A stretch of DNA of 64,000 bases from the NCBI GenBank assembly GCA_002726205.1, contig PBSL01000019.1, positions 16,763-80,762 on the forward strand. Direction: 5' to 3'. The translations under genes were made by a program, and so were the position numbers. Under the pieces are notes generated by a model, which saw nothing but the letters and a program-made list of their open reading frames with translations, was not told the DNA's origin and did not search any database. The DNA comes from Planctomycetaceae bacterium. GTDB taxonomy: Bacteria > Planctomycetota > Planctomycetia > Planctomycetales > Planctomycetaceae. Positions 1 through 9,035 of the stretch are shown here, in pieces (position 1 is the stretch's first letter; every line of letters begins with the position of its first letter).

Positions 1-1146
1 ATGTTCCAGGCCGGCAGCGAACAAAACAAGCTGATGGATACCCCGTTTCGTTTTCAGCGGTACGGTGAGTCGGGGGCAGAGCTTTCGGAGGTGATCCCGG
101 GGATCGGCAGCGTGATTGACGAGATGACGTTGATTCGATCGATGCACACCGGGCACAACAACCACACCGAGGCGTTGGTGATGTTGATGACCGGAAAGAT
201 CTTCCAGGATCGTCCGGCACTGGGCGCCTGGATCAGTTACGGGCTGGGCACCGAGAACAACAGCTTGCCCTCGTACGTCGTTCTCCGTGACCCGGCCGGC
301 TACAACACCAGTGGAACGTTGACGTGGACCAACGGGTGGCTGTCGGCGCTGCACCGGGGCACCGAGTTCTCCAGCAGCGGAACGCCGGTCCTGAATCTTT
401 CGTCCTCGATTCCCGTCACCTCGCGTGAACAGCGAAACAATCTGGATTTCCTCTCGCGGTTGAACCGGATCCACCAGCGGCGACTGCCGCGGGAGGCGGA
501 GCTCGAAGCGAGAATCCAGAACTACGAACTGGCGGCCCGGATGCAGCTGGCTGCCGCGGATGTCCTGGACATTTCCGGTGAGACGGCAGCAACCAGGTCC
601 CTGTACGGGCTCGACAACAAGACGACCGAGCCGTACGGGCGTCGCTGCCTGATGGCCCGAAAACTGGTGGAGGCCGGAGTGCGGTTCGTGCAGGTGCATC
701 CCAGGCCATTCCAGCCCTGGGACAGTCACAGCAAGACCCGCAGCGGTCTCGGCTCGATTTGCGGCGCCTGTGACCGTCCCACGGCCGGCCTGATCACCGA
801 TCTGAAACAACGGGGATTGCTCGACGAGACGATCGTGATCTGGTCGGGCGAGTTCGGCCGGTTGCCGGTTTCGCAGAACGGCAGTGGCCGCGACCACAAC
901 CGCAACGCGTTCAGCCTGTTGGCGGCCGGGGGCGGATTTCGTGCCGGTTACATCCACGGGGCGACCGACGAAGTGGGCTACGCCGCTGCCGAGAACAAGG
1001 TCAGCGTGGCCGATCTTCACGCCACGATCCTGCACCAGCTCGGCATCGACCACGAGTCGCTGATCTATGAGCACGCCGGTCGCGAGGAGACGCTGACCGA
1101 TCCGCCGTTGACCGGGGCTCGTGTTGTTGACGAAGTGATTTCCTGA
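1..1146 (+). CDS. DUF1501 family protein, N-terminus cut by window edge
   Basis: The frame is open at the first base, so the real start lies outside the window. Against the complete DUF1501 proteins here, about 90 residues (export signal and the GGPSQxDxFDxKP-type motif) are missing. What remains is typical: RSMHT near residue 46, LGAWISYGLG near 74, a CLMARKLVEAGVRFVQV block near 214, WSGEFGR at 281 and GRDHN near 297. DUF1501 proteins are expanded in planctomycetes and are thought to have an alkaline-phosphatase/sulfatase-like fold; no substrate is established. The next gene starts 13 bases downstream on the same strand and is a multihaem cytochrome, so cotranscription is likely. The closest relative in the window by sequence pattern is the protein at 9036-10463. 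Confidence 0.9.
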   Translation: MFQAGSEQNKLMDTPFRFQRYGESGAELSEVIPGIGSVIDEMTLIRSMHTGHNNHTEALVMLMTGKIFQDRPALGAWISYGLGTENNSLPSYVVLRDPAGYNTSGTLTWTNGWLSALHRGTEFSSSGTPVLNLSSSIPVTSREQRNNLDFLSRLNRIHQRRLPREAELEARIQNYELAARMQLAAADVLDISGETAATRSLYGLDNKTTEPYGRRCLMARKLVEAGVRFVQVHPRPFQPWDSHSKTRSGLGSICGACDRPTAGLITDLKQRGLLDETIVIWSGEFGRLPVSQNGSGRDHNRNAFSLLAAGGGFRAGYIHGATDEVGYAAAENKVSVADLHATILHQLGIDHESLIYEHAGREETLTDPPLTGARVVDEVIS

Positions 1147-1159
1147 AAACGGGACCGCG

Positions 1160-3043
1160 ATGACCGCCGGGTCAGCAGAAGGTATCAGTCGACGGGGCCG
1201 GGGAGCGCTGGCGGCCGTCATCGTTGTCGTGGCGGTCACGTTGATCAACCGGCCGCGTGGCAACGATCCTCCAGCGCCGCTGCCGCCACCAGCGACAGCA
1301 GTACCGTTGACGGCACGCTTTGTCGGCAGCGACGCCTGCCGGGTCTGCCACGAGGAAATCTTCGAGCGTTACGCGGCTCACCCGATGTCGCAAGCACTCC
1401 GCAAGCTCGAGCCCGGGGATGTTGCGAAATTCTCCGAATCGGGACCCGGGCAGTTCTCGGCGGCGGGACGGACATACCGGATCGAACGCCGGGGGCCGCA
1501 GGGGCCGATGCTCCACGTCGAGTCGATGGCCGATTCAAAGGGCAAGGTACTCTACGAGCAGGTCGAACCGATCGACTACGTCATCGGTGCCGGCGTCAAG
1601 GGGCGCAGTTTTCTGCTGAAACGTGGCGGGTTGTTCTTCCAGTCCCCGTTGAGCTATTACACCCGCAAGGCCCGCTGGGATCTTTCGCCCGGTTTTCCCG
1701 CCGAACTTCACTACCGGTTCACCCGACGTGTAGGAAATCACTGCCTGTCGTGCCATTCCGGCCAGCTGGTCAACGAGCAACCCGCTGCCATGGACCGGTT
1801 CTCCGTCGAGACCCCTTTCCTGGAAGAGGGGATCGGATGCGAACGGTGCCACGGCCCTGGCAGTGCCCACGTCGCGGCCTACCAGGAGACGGAGGGCGAT
1901 CTGACCGAGACGCTGATCGTCAACCCGGCCCGGCTTTCTCACGAGCGTCAACAGGATGTCTGCAACCAGTGTCACCTGGAAGGCAAGGTGAGGATCCCGC
2001 GGCAGGGCCATCGCTTTGCCGACTACCGCCCGGGAGAACCGTTGTCGGAGACCTGGACGGTGTTTGTCGGCGAATCGCCCTTTGACGAGGAGGGCCGACC
2101 GCTGTTTACCAGCCACGTCGAACAAATGAATTCCAGCCGGTGTTTCCAGGGCAGCCAGGGCCGGCTCGGCTGCACGTCCTGCCACGACCCGCATGGGCGG
2201 CCACCAGCCGAACAGGCTGCCGCGTTCTACCGCGAACGCTGCAATCGCTGCCATGCCGAACAGGGCTGCCGGTTGCCGGAATCCCAGCGCCGCCGTCCCC
2301 CGGCGCTGGGATCGTGCATTCACTGCCACATGCCTCGTGTCCATTCCCGTGACGTGGCTCACACGACCCAGGCCAACCACGCGATCGTTCGCCGGCCGTC
2401 ACTGACGAGTCGCCAGGCACGCGTCGAGCGGGAGGCGGCCGGAGAGCCCTGGCATCCGTTTGGTCGAATGGGCATCGACATCCCCGAGGAGGCGTTGGCG
2501 CGAGCGAAGGGGCTGGCGTGGTTTCGTCAGGCAGTCGACACCAAGGACTCGCCGTTGATGGAGCAGGCGCGGGTTCATCTGGAGGAGTCCCAGCGGCGAA
2601 ATCCCGATGACCTGGAAGTGCTCCGCACGCTGGGGTTCCTTGCCTTCCGATCCCAGCAGCCGGACAAGGCGAGACGGCTGTTCGAAACGGTGTTGAAGCA
2701 GCATCCCGACGACGAGGGCTGCCTGTCTCACCTGTTGTTGATCTGTTTTCTTTCCCGTGATGACAAGGCCGGTGTCGTCGTCGCAAGGCGGTTGCTGGCA
2801 CTGAATCCCTGGGACGGTGAGGCCCATGGTCCGTATGCCGACATGCTGGAGGCAACCGGGCCGTTGGAGGCGGCGATTGCCGCGGCCGAACGCGGGTTGG
2901 CGCTGGATCCGACCGTGCTGGACATGAGGCGGTCGCTGGCTCGGTTTTACCGCAAGGCGGGTCGGGAAGAGGATGCGGCCGAGCAGGAGCGGTTGGCGCG
3001 AGAGATCGGCCGGCGGCTCGAGTCGTCTAGAACAGATCGGTGA
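1160..3043 (+). CDS. Seven-haem cytochrome c with C-terminal TPR domain
   Basis: A 627-residue protein. Residues 16-30 form one hydrophobic segment after an arginine-rich stretch, consistent with an uncleaved signal or membrane anchor. Seven CxxCH haem motifs follow between about residues 59 and 390: CRVCH, CLSCH, CERCH, CNQCH, CTSCH, CNRCH and CIHCH. Residues 450-620 are TPR-like helical repeats with spaced ALNP and ALDP signatures. The architecture matches periplasmic multihaem cytochromes related to the c554/nitrite-reductase group, presumably an electron carrier held in a complex by its TPR part; the redox partner is unknown. The order and spacing of the haem motifs are nearly the same as in the protein at 19561-21477. 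Its last 17 bases overlap the convergent DUF1501 gene, leaving no room for a classical terminator. Confidence 0.9.
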   Translation: MTAGSAEGISRRGRGALAAVIVVVAVTLINRPRGNDPPAPLPPPATAVPLTARFVGSDACRVCHEEIFERYAAHPMSQALRKLEPGDVAKFSESGPGQFSAAGRTYRIERRGPQGPMLHVESMADSKGKVLYEQVEPIDYVIGAGVKGRSFLLKRGGLFFQSPLSYYTRKARWDLSPGFPAELHYRFTRRVGNHCLSCHSGQLVNEQPAAMDRFSVETPFLEEGIGCERCHGPGSAHVAAYQETEGDLTETLIVNPARLSHERQQDVCNQCHLEGKVRIPRQGHRFADYRPGEPLSETWTVFVGESPFDEEGRPLFTSHVEQMNSSRCFQGSQGRLGCTSCHDPHGRPPAEQAAAFYRERCNRCHAEQGCRLPESQRRRPPALGSCIHCHMPRVHSRDVAHTTQANHAIVRRPSLTSRQARVEREAAGEPWHPFGRMGIDIPEEALARAKGLAWFRQAVDTKDSPLMEQARVHLEESQRRNPDDLEVLRTLGFLAFRSQQPDKARRLFETVLKQHPDDEGCLSHLLLICFLSRDDKAGVVVARRLLALNPWDGEAHGPYADMLEATGPLEAAIAAAERGLALDPTVLDMRRSLARFYRKAGREEDAAEQERLAREIGRRLESSRTDR

Positions 3044-4466
3044 GCGGTTCGCCTTCCTCGAGGATCCGGAACTGCCGGCCCTGGCTGTCGGTCGCCTCGG
3101 GATTTCCCAGCCCCATCGCATGGTAGACCGTCTTGGCCACGTCCTCGGGGGCGACCGGGCGATCGGCGGGGTAGCCGGCCGTCTTATCGGAAGTTCCGTA
3201 GGCCTGCCCACCACGAATGCCACCACCGGCCAGCAGGATGCTCTGGCAGTGTGTCCAGTGGTCGCGGCCCTGGCCGACCGCTCCACCCGAACGGGGATCG
3301 CCGACCTTGGGCTTTCGCCCCATTTCACTGTTGACCATGACGAGTGTCTCGTCGAGCAGGCCGCGTTCCGAGAGATCCTCGAGCAGCGCTGCAAACGGCC
3401 GGTCGAAACGGGGCAGCAGGTATTTTTCGAGACAGATGAAGTTGTTGCCGTGCGTGTCCCAGCCACCGCCGCTGGCACACTTCAACTTCTCGGCAGCTTT
3501 CTTGTCGCCTCGCCAGAAGACCGAGATGAACGGCACTCCGGCCTCGACCAATCGTCGTGCCATCAGCATGCTCATCGCGTTGAGATCATCCCCGTAGCGC
3601 CTCCGAACCGACTCGGGCTCGTCGCCGATGTTGAACGCGTCCTTGGTCGCCCGGGAGCCCAGAAAACTGAACGCCCGCTGCTGCTGGATCTCCCAGTCGG
3701 CGGTCGCCTGCGATCGATCCAGTCGGCGGACGGCTGAATCAAGGGTCTTGAGAAGCCCCCGCCGGTCCCCGAGTCGCCGGGGCGTGATGTCGCCGTTGAG
3801 TTCCAGAGCCGGGGCGGTGTATTTCAGGGGCTTGTCGGGATCCGCGTAAACATAAACCGGGTCGTGGATGATTCCCAGCTTTGCGGCGAACTGGCCCGGC
3901 CGGGTGTACTGGGGTGCTCCGGGCTTGTGCGGCAGCGAGACGGCCTGGGGCAGGTAGGGATGAGGTGGCAACTGGTGCCCGACCACGCTGCCCATGAATG
4001 GCCAGTCGGTCTTGCGTGGTTTGCGGGCGTTGAGCAGTTGACGAAAGCTGATGTCGGGGGCACGGCCGGTCAGGTTGTAGTAATAACCGGCATGGTGATC
4101 TCCGGTCCCACGGCGATAGTGGCCCAGTGAACGGATGATCGAGAAGTTGTGGGCCTGCTTGGCCAGCAACGGCAGGTGCTCACAGATCTCGACCCCGGGT
4201 GCGGAGGTGGGGATGGGCTGAAACGGGCCACGAAATTCCAGCGGCGCGTTGGGCTTCATGTCGAACGTGTCGATGTGAGACGCCCCGCCTCCGAGCCAGA
4301 CGAGGATTGTCGAACGGGCCGGCTTTTGGCCGGAACCCGAGACCGGAGCCGCACTGGACAGACGCGCCGCATCGAGCCCGTAGACACTTGTCGCACCGGC
4401 AACAAGAAACGTCCGCCGTGATACGGCCCGGGCAACCGGCGAGTGAGGATCAACGTGCATGATCAA
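3027..4466 (-). CDS. DUF1501 family protein with Tat-type signal
   Basis: A 479-residue exported protein. The N-terminus has a twin-arginine signal (VSRRTFLVAG around residue 17) followed by a short hydrophobic stretch. The first family motif reads GGGASHIDTFDMKP near residue 60. The C-terminal half holds ARRLVEAGVPFISV, VNSEMGRKP and GRDHW, then GGIRGGQAYGTSDK. The family is thought to share the alkaline-phosphatase-like fold, but no activity is established; the planctomycete members sit beside cytochrome and DUF1553 genes. It lies 27 bases after the DUF1501 gene at 4494-5951 and probably shares its transcript. ATG at 4460 (two codons downstream) is an alternative start. Confidence 0.92.
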   Translation of the reverse strand: MIMHVDPHSPVARAVSRRTFLVAGATSVYGLDAARLSSAAPVSGSGQKPARSTILVWLGGGASHIDTFDMKPNAPLEFRGPFQPIPTSAPGVEICEHLPLLAKQAHNFSIIRSLGHYRRGTGDHHAGYYYNLTGRAPDISFRQLLNARKPRKTDWPFMGSVVGHQLPPHPYLPQAVSLPHKPGAPQYTRPGQFAAKLGIIHDPVYVYADPDKPLKYTAPALELNGDITPRRLGDRRGLLKTLDSAVRRLDRSQATADWEIQQQRAFSFLGSRATKDAFNIGDEPESVRRRYGDDLNAMSMLMARRLVEAGVPFISVFWRGDKKAAEKLKCASGGGWDTHGNNFICLEKYLLPRFDRPFAALLEDLSERGLLDETLVMVNSEMGRKPKVGDPRSGGAVGQGRDHWTHCQSILLAGGGIRGGQAYGTSDKTAGYPADRPVAPEDVAKTVYHAMGLGNPEATDSQGRQFRILEEGEPLTDLF

Positions 4467-4493
4467 GAGTGGGTTGGATTGTGGACGTGTTGT

Positions 4494-5951
4494 TCAGGTC
4501 AAGCCGGCGATCGATTCCCCGTGATAGATTCGATTGGGGCGATCGACCTTGTCGGTCCAGGTCGCGTCCCGCGGGATGCCGAGGTGTTCGTAGATCGTCG
4601 CCGCCATGTTCTCGGGCTTGTAGGCGTTGGCGATCGGATAGCCACCAACCTTGTCGGTGGCACCGATGACCGTACCGCCGCGGACCCCACCGCCGGCAAA
4701 AAACACCGTTTGCACCGGACCCCAGTGATCGCGGCCGGGCGTGTTGTGTCGTTTCGACATCACGACCTTGGGAGTGCGGCCGAATTCCCCGGCCATCACG
4801 ATCAGCGTGTCCTCGAGCAGTCCTCGTTGGTCGAGGTCTTCGATGAGTGTCGCCACCGCGCGGTCGGTTGGCGGCAGCAGGTACTCGCGCATGTTCCGGA
4901 AACACTCCTCGTGGGTGTCCCACGACTCGTCGTTGCCGAGATTGACCTGGACCAGGCTGACACCGGCCTCGATCAACTGTCGCGCCATCAGGCAACTCCA
5001 GCCGAAACTGTTTCTCCCGTAGCGGTCCTGGAGGTCGGCATCGGCGGAGTGGACATCAAGTGCCTTGTGGACACCTCCGTCGAGCAGCAACGAAACGGCC
5101 TCCTGCTGATAGCGGTCGAAGCCCCCGACGGCGTGAGTCCGGTCGAGATGCCTGCGCTGCTGGTCGATTGTTTCGAGCAGTCCCAGGCGGCTCTTGAAGC
5201 GGGGTTCGAGGACCCCCGGTGGCAGTCCGAAGCTGGGGGCGGCGAAACGGTAGTTCGGAGGCGTGTAGGCTCCGGTCGTGCGGTGAAACCCGTACTCGGG
5301 AAACGCCCCGTGGTAGTACTGGTTTGATCGAAACCCGCTGGCCTCGATGAACCAAGGATCGTTCTCCGGACCCATCACGCCGCCAAACTGGCCGGGGATG
5401 ACGCGGCCCGACACATGGATCAGTTTTTCGGGCAGCGCCACCGTCGGCGGCAGGTTGTTGCGGCGGGGCATCTGCGAGCCGACGATACTGGCGATGCAGG
5501 GATGATCGGTCGGTTGGGGCTTGCTGCCACTGAAGCCGCGACCGCGGGGGGTTCTCCCGGTCAGCATCGCCGCGTGGCCCTGGGAGTGTTCGTTGTAGGG
5601 ATGAGTCAACGACCGCAGCAATGCCCACTTGTGAGCGATCCGTGACAGTTGTGGCAGGTGTTCACAGATGCGGATGTCGGGCACCGACGTGTCGATCGGC
5701 GTGAACTCACCACGGATCCCGTCGGGAGAGTCCGGCTTCATATCGAAGCTCTCGTGCTGCGAGAGGCCGCCGGAGAGAAAGATGTAGATGACCGACTTGT
5801 GATGGACCCGCGAGGCATTTTCTCCTGCGGCCTGCAGGGCCCGCAGGTGGCCACCGCCAAGTCCCAGCAGGCCAATCGCTCCGGCCTGGACTGCCGTGCG
5901 ACGGTCGAAGCGGGGATGAACGGCCGGGACGGGTGATCGATCGAGTGCCAT
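4494..5951 (-). CDS. DUF1501 family protein
   Basis: A 485-residue DUF1501 protein. Near residue 17 it has DRRTAVQAGAIGLLGLGGG, a Tat-like leader. The family signature reads LSGGLSQHESFDMKP near residue 60. Later blocks include SLTHPYNEHSQGHAAMLTG, CLMARQLIEAGVSLVQVNLG, MAGEFGRTPK, GRDHWGPVQ and the C-terminal GATDKVGGYP. It is the upstream member of a tandem pair with 3027-4466. The two are only moderately alike, so the pair looks old rather than a fresh duplication. A 114-base gap separates it from the oxidoreductase genes upstream; that gap shows no hairpin with a T-run. Confidence 0.92.
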   Translation of the reverse strand: MALDRSPVPAVHPRFDRRTAVQAGAIGLLGLGGGHLRALQAAGENASRVHHKSVIYIFLSGGLSQHESFDMKPDSPDGIRGEFTPIDTSVPDIRICEHLPQLSRIAHKWALLRSLTHPYNEHSQGHAAMLTGRTPRGRGFSGSKPQPTDHPCIASIVGSQMPRRNNLPPTVALPEKLIHVSGRVIPGQFGGVMGPENDPWFIEASGFRSNQYYHGAFPEYGFHRTTGAYTPPNYRFAAPSFGLPPGVLEPRFKSRLGLLETIDQQRRHLDRTHAVGGFDRYQQEAVSLLLDGGVHKALDVHSADADLQDRYGRNSFGWSCLMARQLIEAGVSLVQVNLGNDESWDTHEECFRNMREYLLPPTDRAVATLIEDLDQRGLLEDTLIVMAGEFGRTPKVVMSKRHNTPGRDHWGPVQTVFFAGGGVRGGTVIGATDKVGGYPIANAYKPENMAATIYEHLGIPRDATWTDKVDRPNRIYHGESIAGLT

Positions 5952-6065
5952 CGGTACGGTTCCACATGCTCGAGAAGCGAGAAGACCCTATCTGGTTGGA
6001 TCGGGTCCACCGCGACGTTCAGTTTACCCTTTCGTCACTATCGACCTCAACATCGGACCGCGGCA

Positions 6066-7385
6066 TTAGACCCGGGGCAGTTCGTAGCCCTTGCGATAGG
6101 CCTTTGTCAGCATCGCGTTGGCCTGCGGAGAATCGACGAATGTCTCGGTCTTCGGGTCAAAATCCAGCCGCCCCTGCGTGCGGAAGGCGACTTCACCCAG
6201 GTGCACGAGGCTGCAGGAGAGGTGTGCGATGTCGGCGTTGGCGCGGGTGTCGAAGTTGCGGGTACCGATGGCGTCGAGAAAATCGGCCAGATGCGGCGCG
6301 TAACCCCTGTTGGTCCGTGACTGCTTGGGTTCGGTCGGCCCGGGCTTGCTCTTGGGTCCCAGGTACGTCCGGAAGGCTCCGCGGCGCGAGAAGATCATGT
6401 ATCCCTCGGTGCCGTAAAACGCGTTCCCGCTGTCGAATCCGTGCATGCCGTAGGCGGTGAACAGCCGGTCCTCGTAGATCAACACCCGTCCGTCGGCGTA
6501 CTCGTAGTTGACCATCATGTTGTCGGGAAACTCACGGTCACCCCGGTTCTTGCCGCTGTAGAAGGTGTGGCTGCCGTGGGCGGTGACCCGAACAGGCTGG
6601 GTGGTCACACCGAGTCCCCAGCGAGCCATGTCGATGTCATGAATTCCGTCGTCGCCAATGTCGCCGTTTCCGTAATCCCGGTAAACCCGCCAGTTGCTGT
6701 GAAACCGGTTGACGTTGAAGCCCTTCACGGGTGCGGGGCCGAGCCAGCGGTCGTAGTCGACAGCGGCCGGGGGTTTCGTGTCGGGAACGACCTTTCGCGT
6801 TCCTCGCCGCTGCACGTTCCAGGCCTTGGTGATGCGAATTTCACCGAGCAGGCCCTCGGCGAGCAGTTTGCCGGCCGCGGCGGTGACCGGGCTGGACCGC
6901 ATCTGGGACCCGTGCTGGACAACCCGCTTGTACTTCTTCGCGGCCTCGATGATGGCCCGTCCCTCGTTGAAGACGTGCGACATCGGCTTCTCGATATAGG
7001 TATCCTTGCCGGCGGCCAGTGCCAGCAGGGCGATGCGAGCATGCCAGTGATGCGGTGTGCCGATGATCACCGCGTCGACGCTGCGGTCGGCGAGAACATC
7101 CTCGAAGCGGCTGGTTCGCCGGGGTGCCGTTTTCTGGTACCCGTCGACATTTGCCGCGATCCGGTCCATCTGCCGTGGATCGATATCGCAGAGCCACGAG
7201 ACGTGAGTGCCGGACCCGAAGTGCCCGAGATTGCGGGAATGGGCATTCATGATCCCGCCGCAGCCGATCAGGCCCAGCCGAATGGTCTCGTTCGCACTTG
7301 TCCGGCCGGCCGCGGCCGCACCGGTGGCCGCGAGGGCGGTTGTCGTACCGGAGAGAAATCCCCGTCGCGAGAGGTCGTGATCCAT
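6066..7385 (-). CDS. Gfo/Idh/MocA family oxidoreductase with Tat-type signal
   Basis: A 439-residue NAD(P)-dependent oxidoreductase of the glucose-fructose oxidoreductase/inositol dehydrogenase family. Residues 1-30 carry DLSRRGFLSG followed by an alanine-rich h-region, a twin-arginine signal that suggests export of the folded protein with its cofactor. The Rossmann glycine motif is LGLIGCGGIMNAH near residue 36, and the catalytic-lysine motif is IEKPMSHVF near 131. The C-terminal alpha/beta domain includes DDGIHDIDMARWGLG. The substrate cannot be read from the sequence; sugars or cyclitols are usual. It follows a second family member by 38 bases (7424-8407), and such pairs are common in planctomycete carbohydrate clusters. 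Confidence 0.92.
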   Translation of the reverse strand: MDHDLSRRGFLSGTTTALAATGAAAAGRTSANETIRLGLIGCGGIMNAHSRNLGHFGSGTHVSWLCDIDPRQMDRIAANVDGYQKTAPRRTSRFEDVLADRSVDAVIIGTPHHWHARIALLALAAGKDTYIEKPMSHVFNEGRAIIEAAKKYKRVVQHGSQMRSSPVTAAAGKLLAEGLLGEIRITKAWNVQRRGTRKVVPDTKPPAAVDYDRWLGPAPVKGFNVNRFHSNWRVYRDYGNGDIGDDGIHDIDMARWGLGVTTQPVRVTAHGSHTFYSGKNRGDREFPDNMMVNYEYADGRVLIYEDRLFTAYGMHGFDSGNAFYGTEGYMIFSRRGAFRTYLGPKSKPGPTEPKQSRTNRGYAPHLADFLDAIGTRNFDTRANADIAHLSCSLVHLGEVAFRTQGRLDFDPKTETFVDSPQANAMLTKAYRKGYELPRV

Positions 7386-7423
7386 CAGGGTGCCTTCCTG
7401 TGAAGCGGGACGTGTCCGGTGGC

Positions 7424-8407
7424 TCAGTCCAGCGGCAATGCCGAGGCCTGCAGCACCGTCTTTTGTACGTGATAGTCGTGCTCGTAACTGAAGTCGGCGT
7501 CCTTTTCACCACGGATGATCCGGGCCATATCGGCCGCGTCGTCGATGTAGCGGACGTACTTGGGAAACGTGACGTCCTGGTAACCCTTGCGGTACTTGCC
7601 CCGCCGGCTCGAGAGGGCGACGCGGGCGGATGGATTGTCGAGCGGCTGGACGTGCACCGTTCCCTGGCTGCCGCAGACGCAGAAGTGGCGCCGGGCTCCC
7701 CCGTCGACCTCGTTGACACTCGATCGGACCGTGACCGTCGCCCGGGGGTACTCGAGTACCGCGAGCATGTTGTCGGCAAGCGTATCGTCGTTGCGGGCCG
7801 AGTGGCGGGGGAAAGCGTGGACACGGGTGGGAGGCCCCAGGATCGACAACACGCCATCGGTGATGTGGCAGCCGAGTTCGAACATGGTCCCGCCCTTGTA
7901 CGCGGAGAGCTGTTTCCGCGAGTCGCTGTTGACGAGTTTGCTCATCACCGTGTGGATCTCGAAGATCTCGCCAAGCCAGCCCTGTTTGAGCAGGTCGCGG
8001 ATCAAGACGAAACCGGGGTTGTAGCGGTACATGTAGCCCATCTGCAGCAGCAGGTGCTTGCGGGCCGCCGTGTCGAGGATCTTCTTGAATTGCGGCAGGT
8101 TCGACCCGGCCGGTTTGTCCAGGTGCACGTGCATGCCGGCATCGATGCAGGCCTCGGCCGTATCGAGCAGGTCACGCACCCGGGTTTCGACGGCCACCGC
8201 CTTCAGGCCCGGCGAATTGAGCAACTGTTCCCGGGACATCCACTTGAGTCCCTTGTACGGGTCTCGTGTCCGGGCCGCGGCACGCAATGCCGAATCGGGT
8301 TCGACGATGCCGACCACCTCGTAGTCCTGCGAGGCCCGGTATGCGGCCATCTTGCCTGATGCGTGGGCATGTCCGACGCCGATCTGGCCAATCTTGATGG
8401 GTGCCAT
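7424..8407 (-). CDS. Gfo/Idh/MocA family oxidoreductase, cytoplasmic
   Basis: A 327-residue protein without a signal peptide, unlike its downstream neighbour. The nucleotide-binding motif is IGQIGVGHAHASGKM at residues 5-19. The catalytic-lysine motif reads HLDKPAGSNL near residue 95, with Asp replacing the usual Glu of EKP while keeping the lysine. LGCHITDGVLSILG fits the C-terminal substrate domain, where His is often the proton-relay residue. The family oxidises or reduces sugars, sugar acids or cyclitols with NAD(P); the substrate is unknown here. It is transcribed ahead of 6066-7385 and 93 bases after the fxsA-like gene. Confidence 0.9.
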   Translation of the reverse strand: MAPIKIGQIGVGHAHASGKMAAYRASQDYEVVGIVEPDSALRAAARTRDPYKGLKWMSREQLLNSPGLKAVAVETRVRDLLDTAEACIDAGMHVHLDKPAGSNLPQFKKILDTAARKHLLLQMGYMYRYNPGFVLIRDLLKQGWLGEIFEIHTVMSKLVNSDSRKQLSAYKGGTMFELGCHITDGVLSILGPPTRVHAFPRHSARNDDTLADNMLAVLEYPRATVTVRSSVNEVDGGARRHFCVCGSQGTVHVQPLDNPSARVALSSRRGKYRKGYQDVTFPKYVRYIDDAADMARIIRGEKDADFSYEHDYHVQKTVLQASALPLD

Positions 8408-8500
8408 TGTTGCCTCGTGGTGCGTGGATTGCTCGTGCTGCCAACGCGGACCGTCTCCGGTCCACCCGATCGTTCAGGCTCTCACGATCCCTCCGGGGGT

Positions 8501-9004
8501 TCAAGCGTCCGGCAGGTTTTCCGGATCGTCATGCACCCGGAACTCCGCATCGATCACTGTCGGATCAACCGGGGGATTCTCTGGCGAGAATCCGAACGGA
8601 GAGCTGCCGGGCGAAAAAGGTGAATCGACCGGGTGGATCTTGATGCGACGGCGTATCCAGCCCACGACGACACGGCCGACGATTCTCCGCAGGGGTGAGA
8701 TCAGCAGCAGGAGCCCGAACACGTCGGTGATCAGGCCCGGGGTGATCAAGACGGTCCCGGCGATCAGGATCAAGACGCCGTCGAGCAGTGCATCGGTGGG
8801 CAGGCCGCCCTGGCCGAGTTGTTCGTGCAGGCGTTGCCAGGCGCGCAGTCCCTGATGCCGAGCCAGTGCGGCTCCCAGGATCCCTGTTCCGATCACCAGG
8901 GCCACGGCGGTTCCGAACGAGAGAAACCCGTCTGAGAGCTTGAAAAGCAGCCAGAGATCAAGCAGCGGCAGCAGGGTGAAGAGAACCAGCAGTCGCAATA
9001 ACAC
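8501..9004 (-). CDS. fxsA: FxsA family membrane protein
   Basis: A 167-residue protein with about four hydrophobic segments in the first 115 residues: LLRLLVLFTLLPLLDLWLLF, GTAVALVIGTGILGAALA, ALLDGVLILIAGTVLITPG and LITDVFGLLLLISPLRR. The G-x-L-ITPGL-TD-G-LL-P-R pattern is characteristic of FxsA, an inner-membrane protein known in E. coli for relieving F-plasmid exclusion of phage T7; its cellular role is otherwise unclear. The C-terminal 50 residues are soluble, proline-rich and acidic. It sits 31 bases after a DUF1501 gene on the same strand, with no functional link apparent. Confidence 0.9.
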   Translation of the reverse strand: MLLRLLVLFTLLPLLDLWLLFKLSDGFLSFGTAVALVIGTGILGAALARHQGLRAWQRLHEQLGQGGLPTDALLDGVLILIAGTVLITPGLITDVFGLLLLISPLRRIVGRVVVGWIRRRIKIHPVDSPFSPGSSPFGFSPENPPVDPTVIDAEFRVHDDPENLPDA

Positions 9005-9035
9005 GGTGTCGCCCCTGCGGTGGCCCGGTGGCTTG

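Noticed and set aside
2399..3478. A 359-residue minus-strand frame bridging two genes
   Set aside because: It overlaps both the cytochrome gene and the DUF1501 gene in other frames, each of which has clear family motifs.
8449..8464. A 6-bp hairpin between the oxidoreductase and FxsA genes as a terminator
   Set aside because: Short stem and no T-run on either strand.
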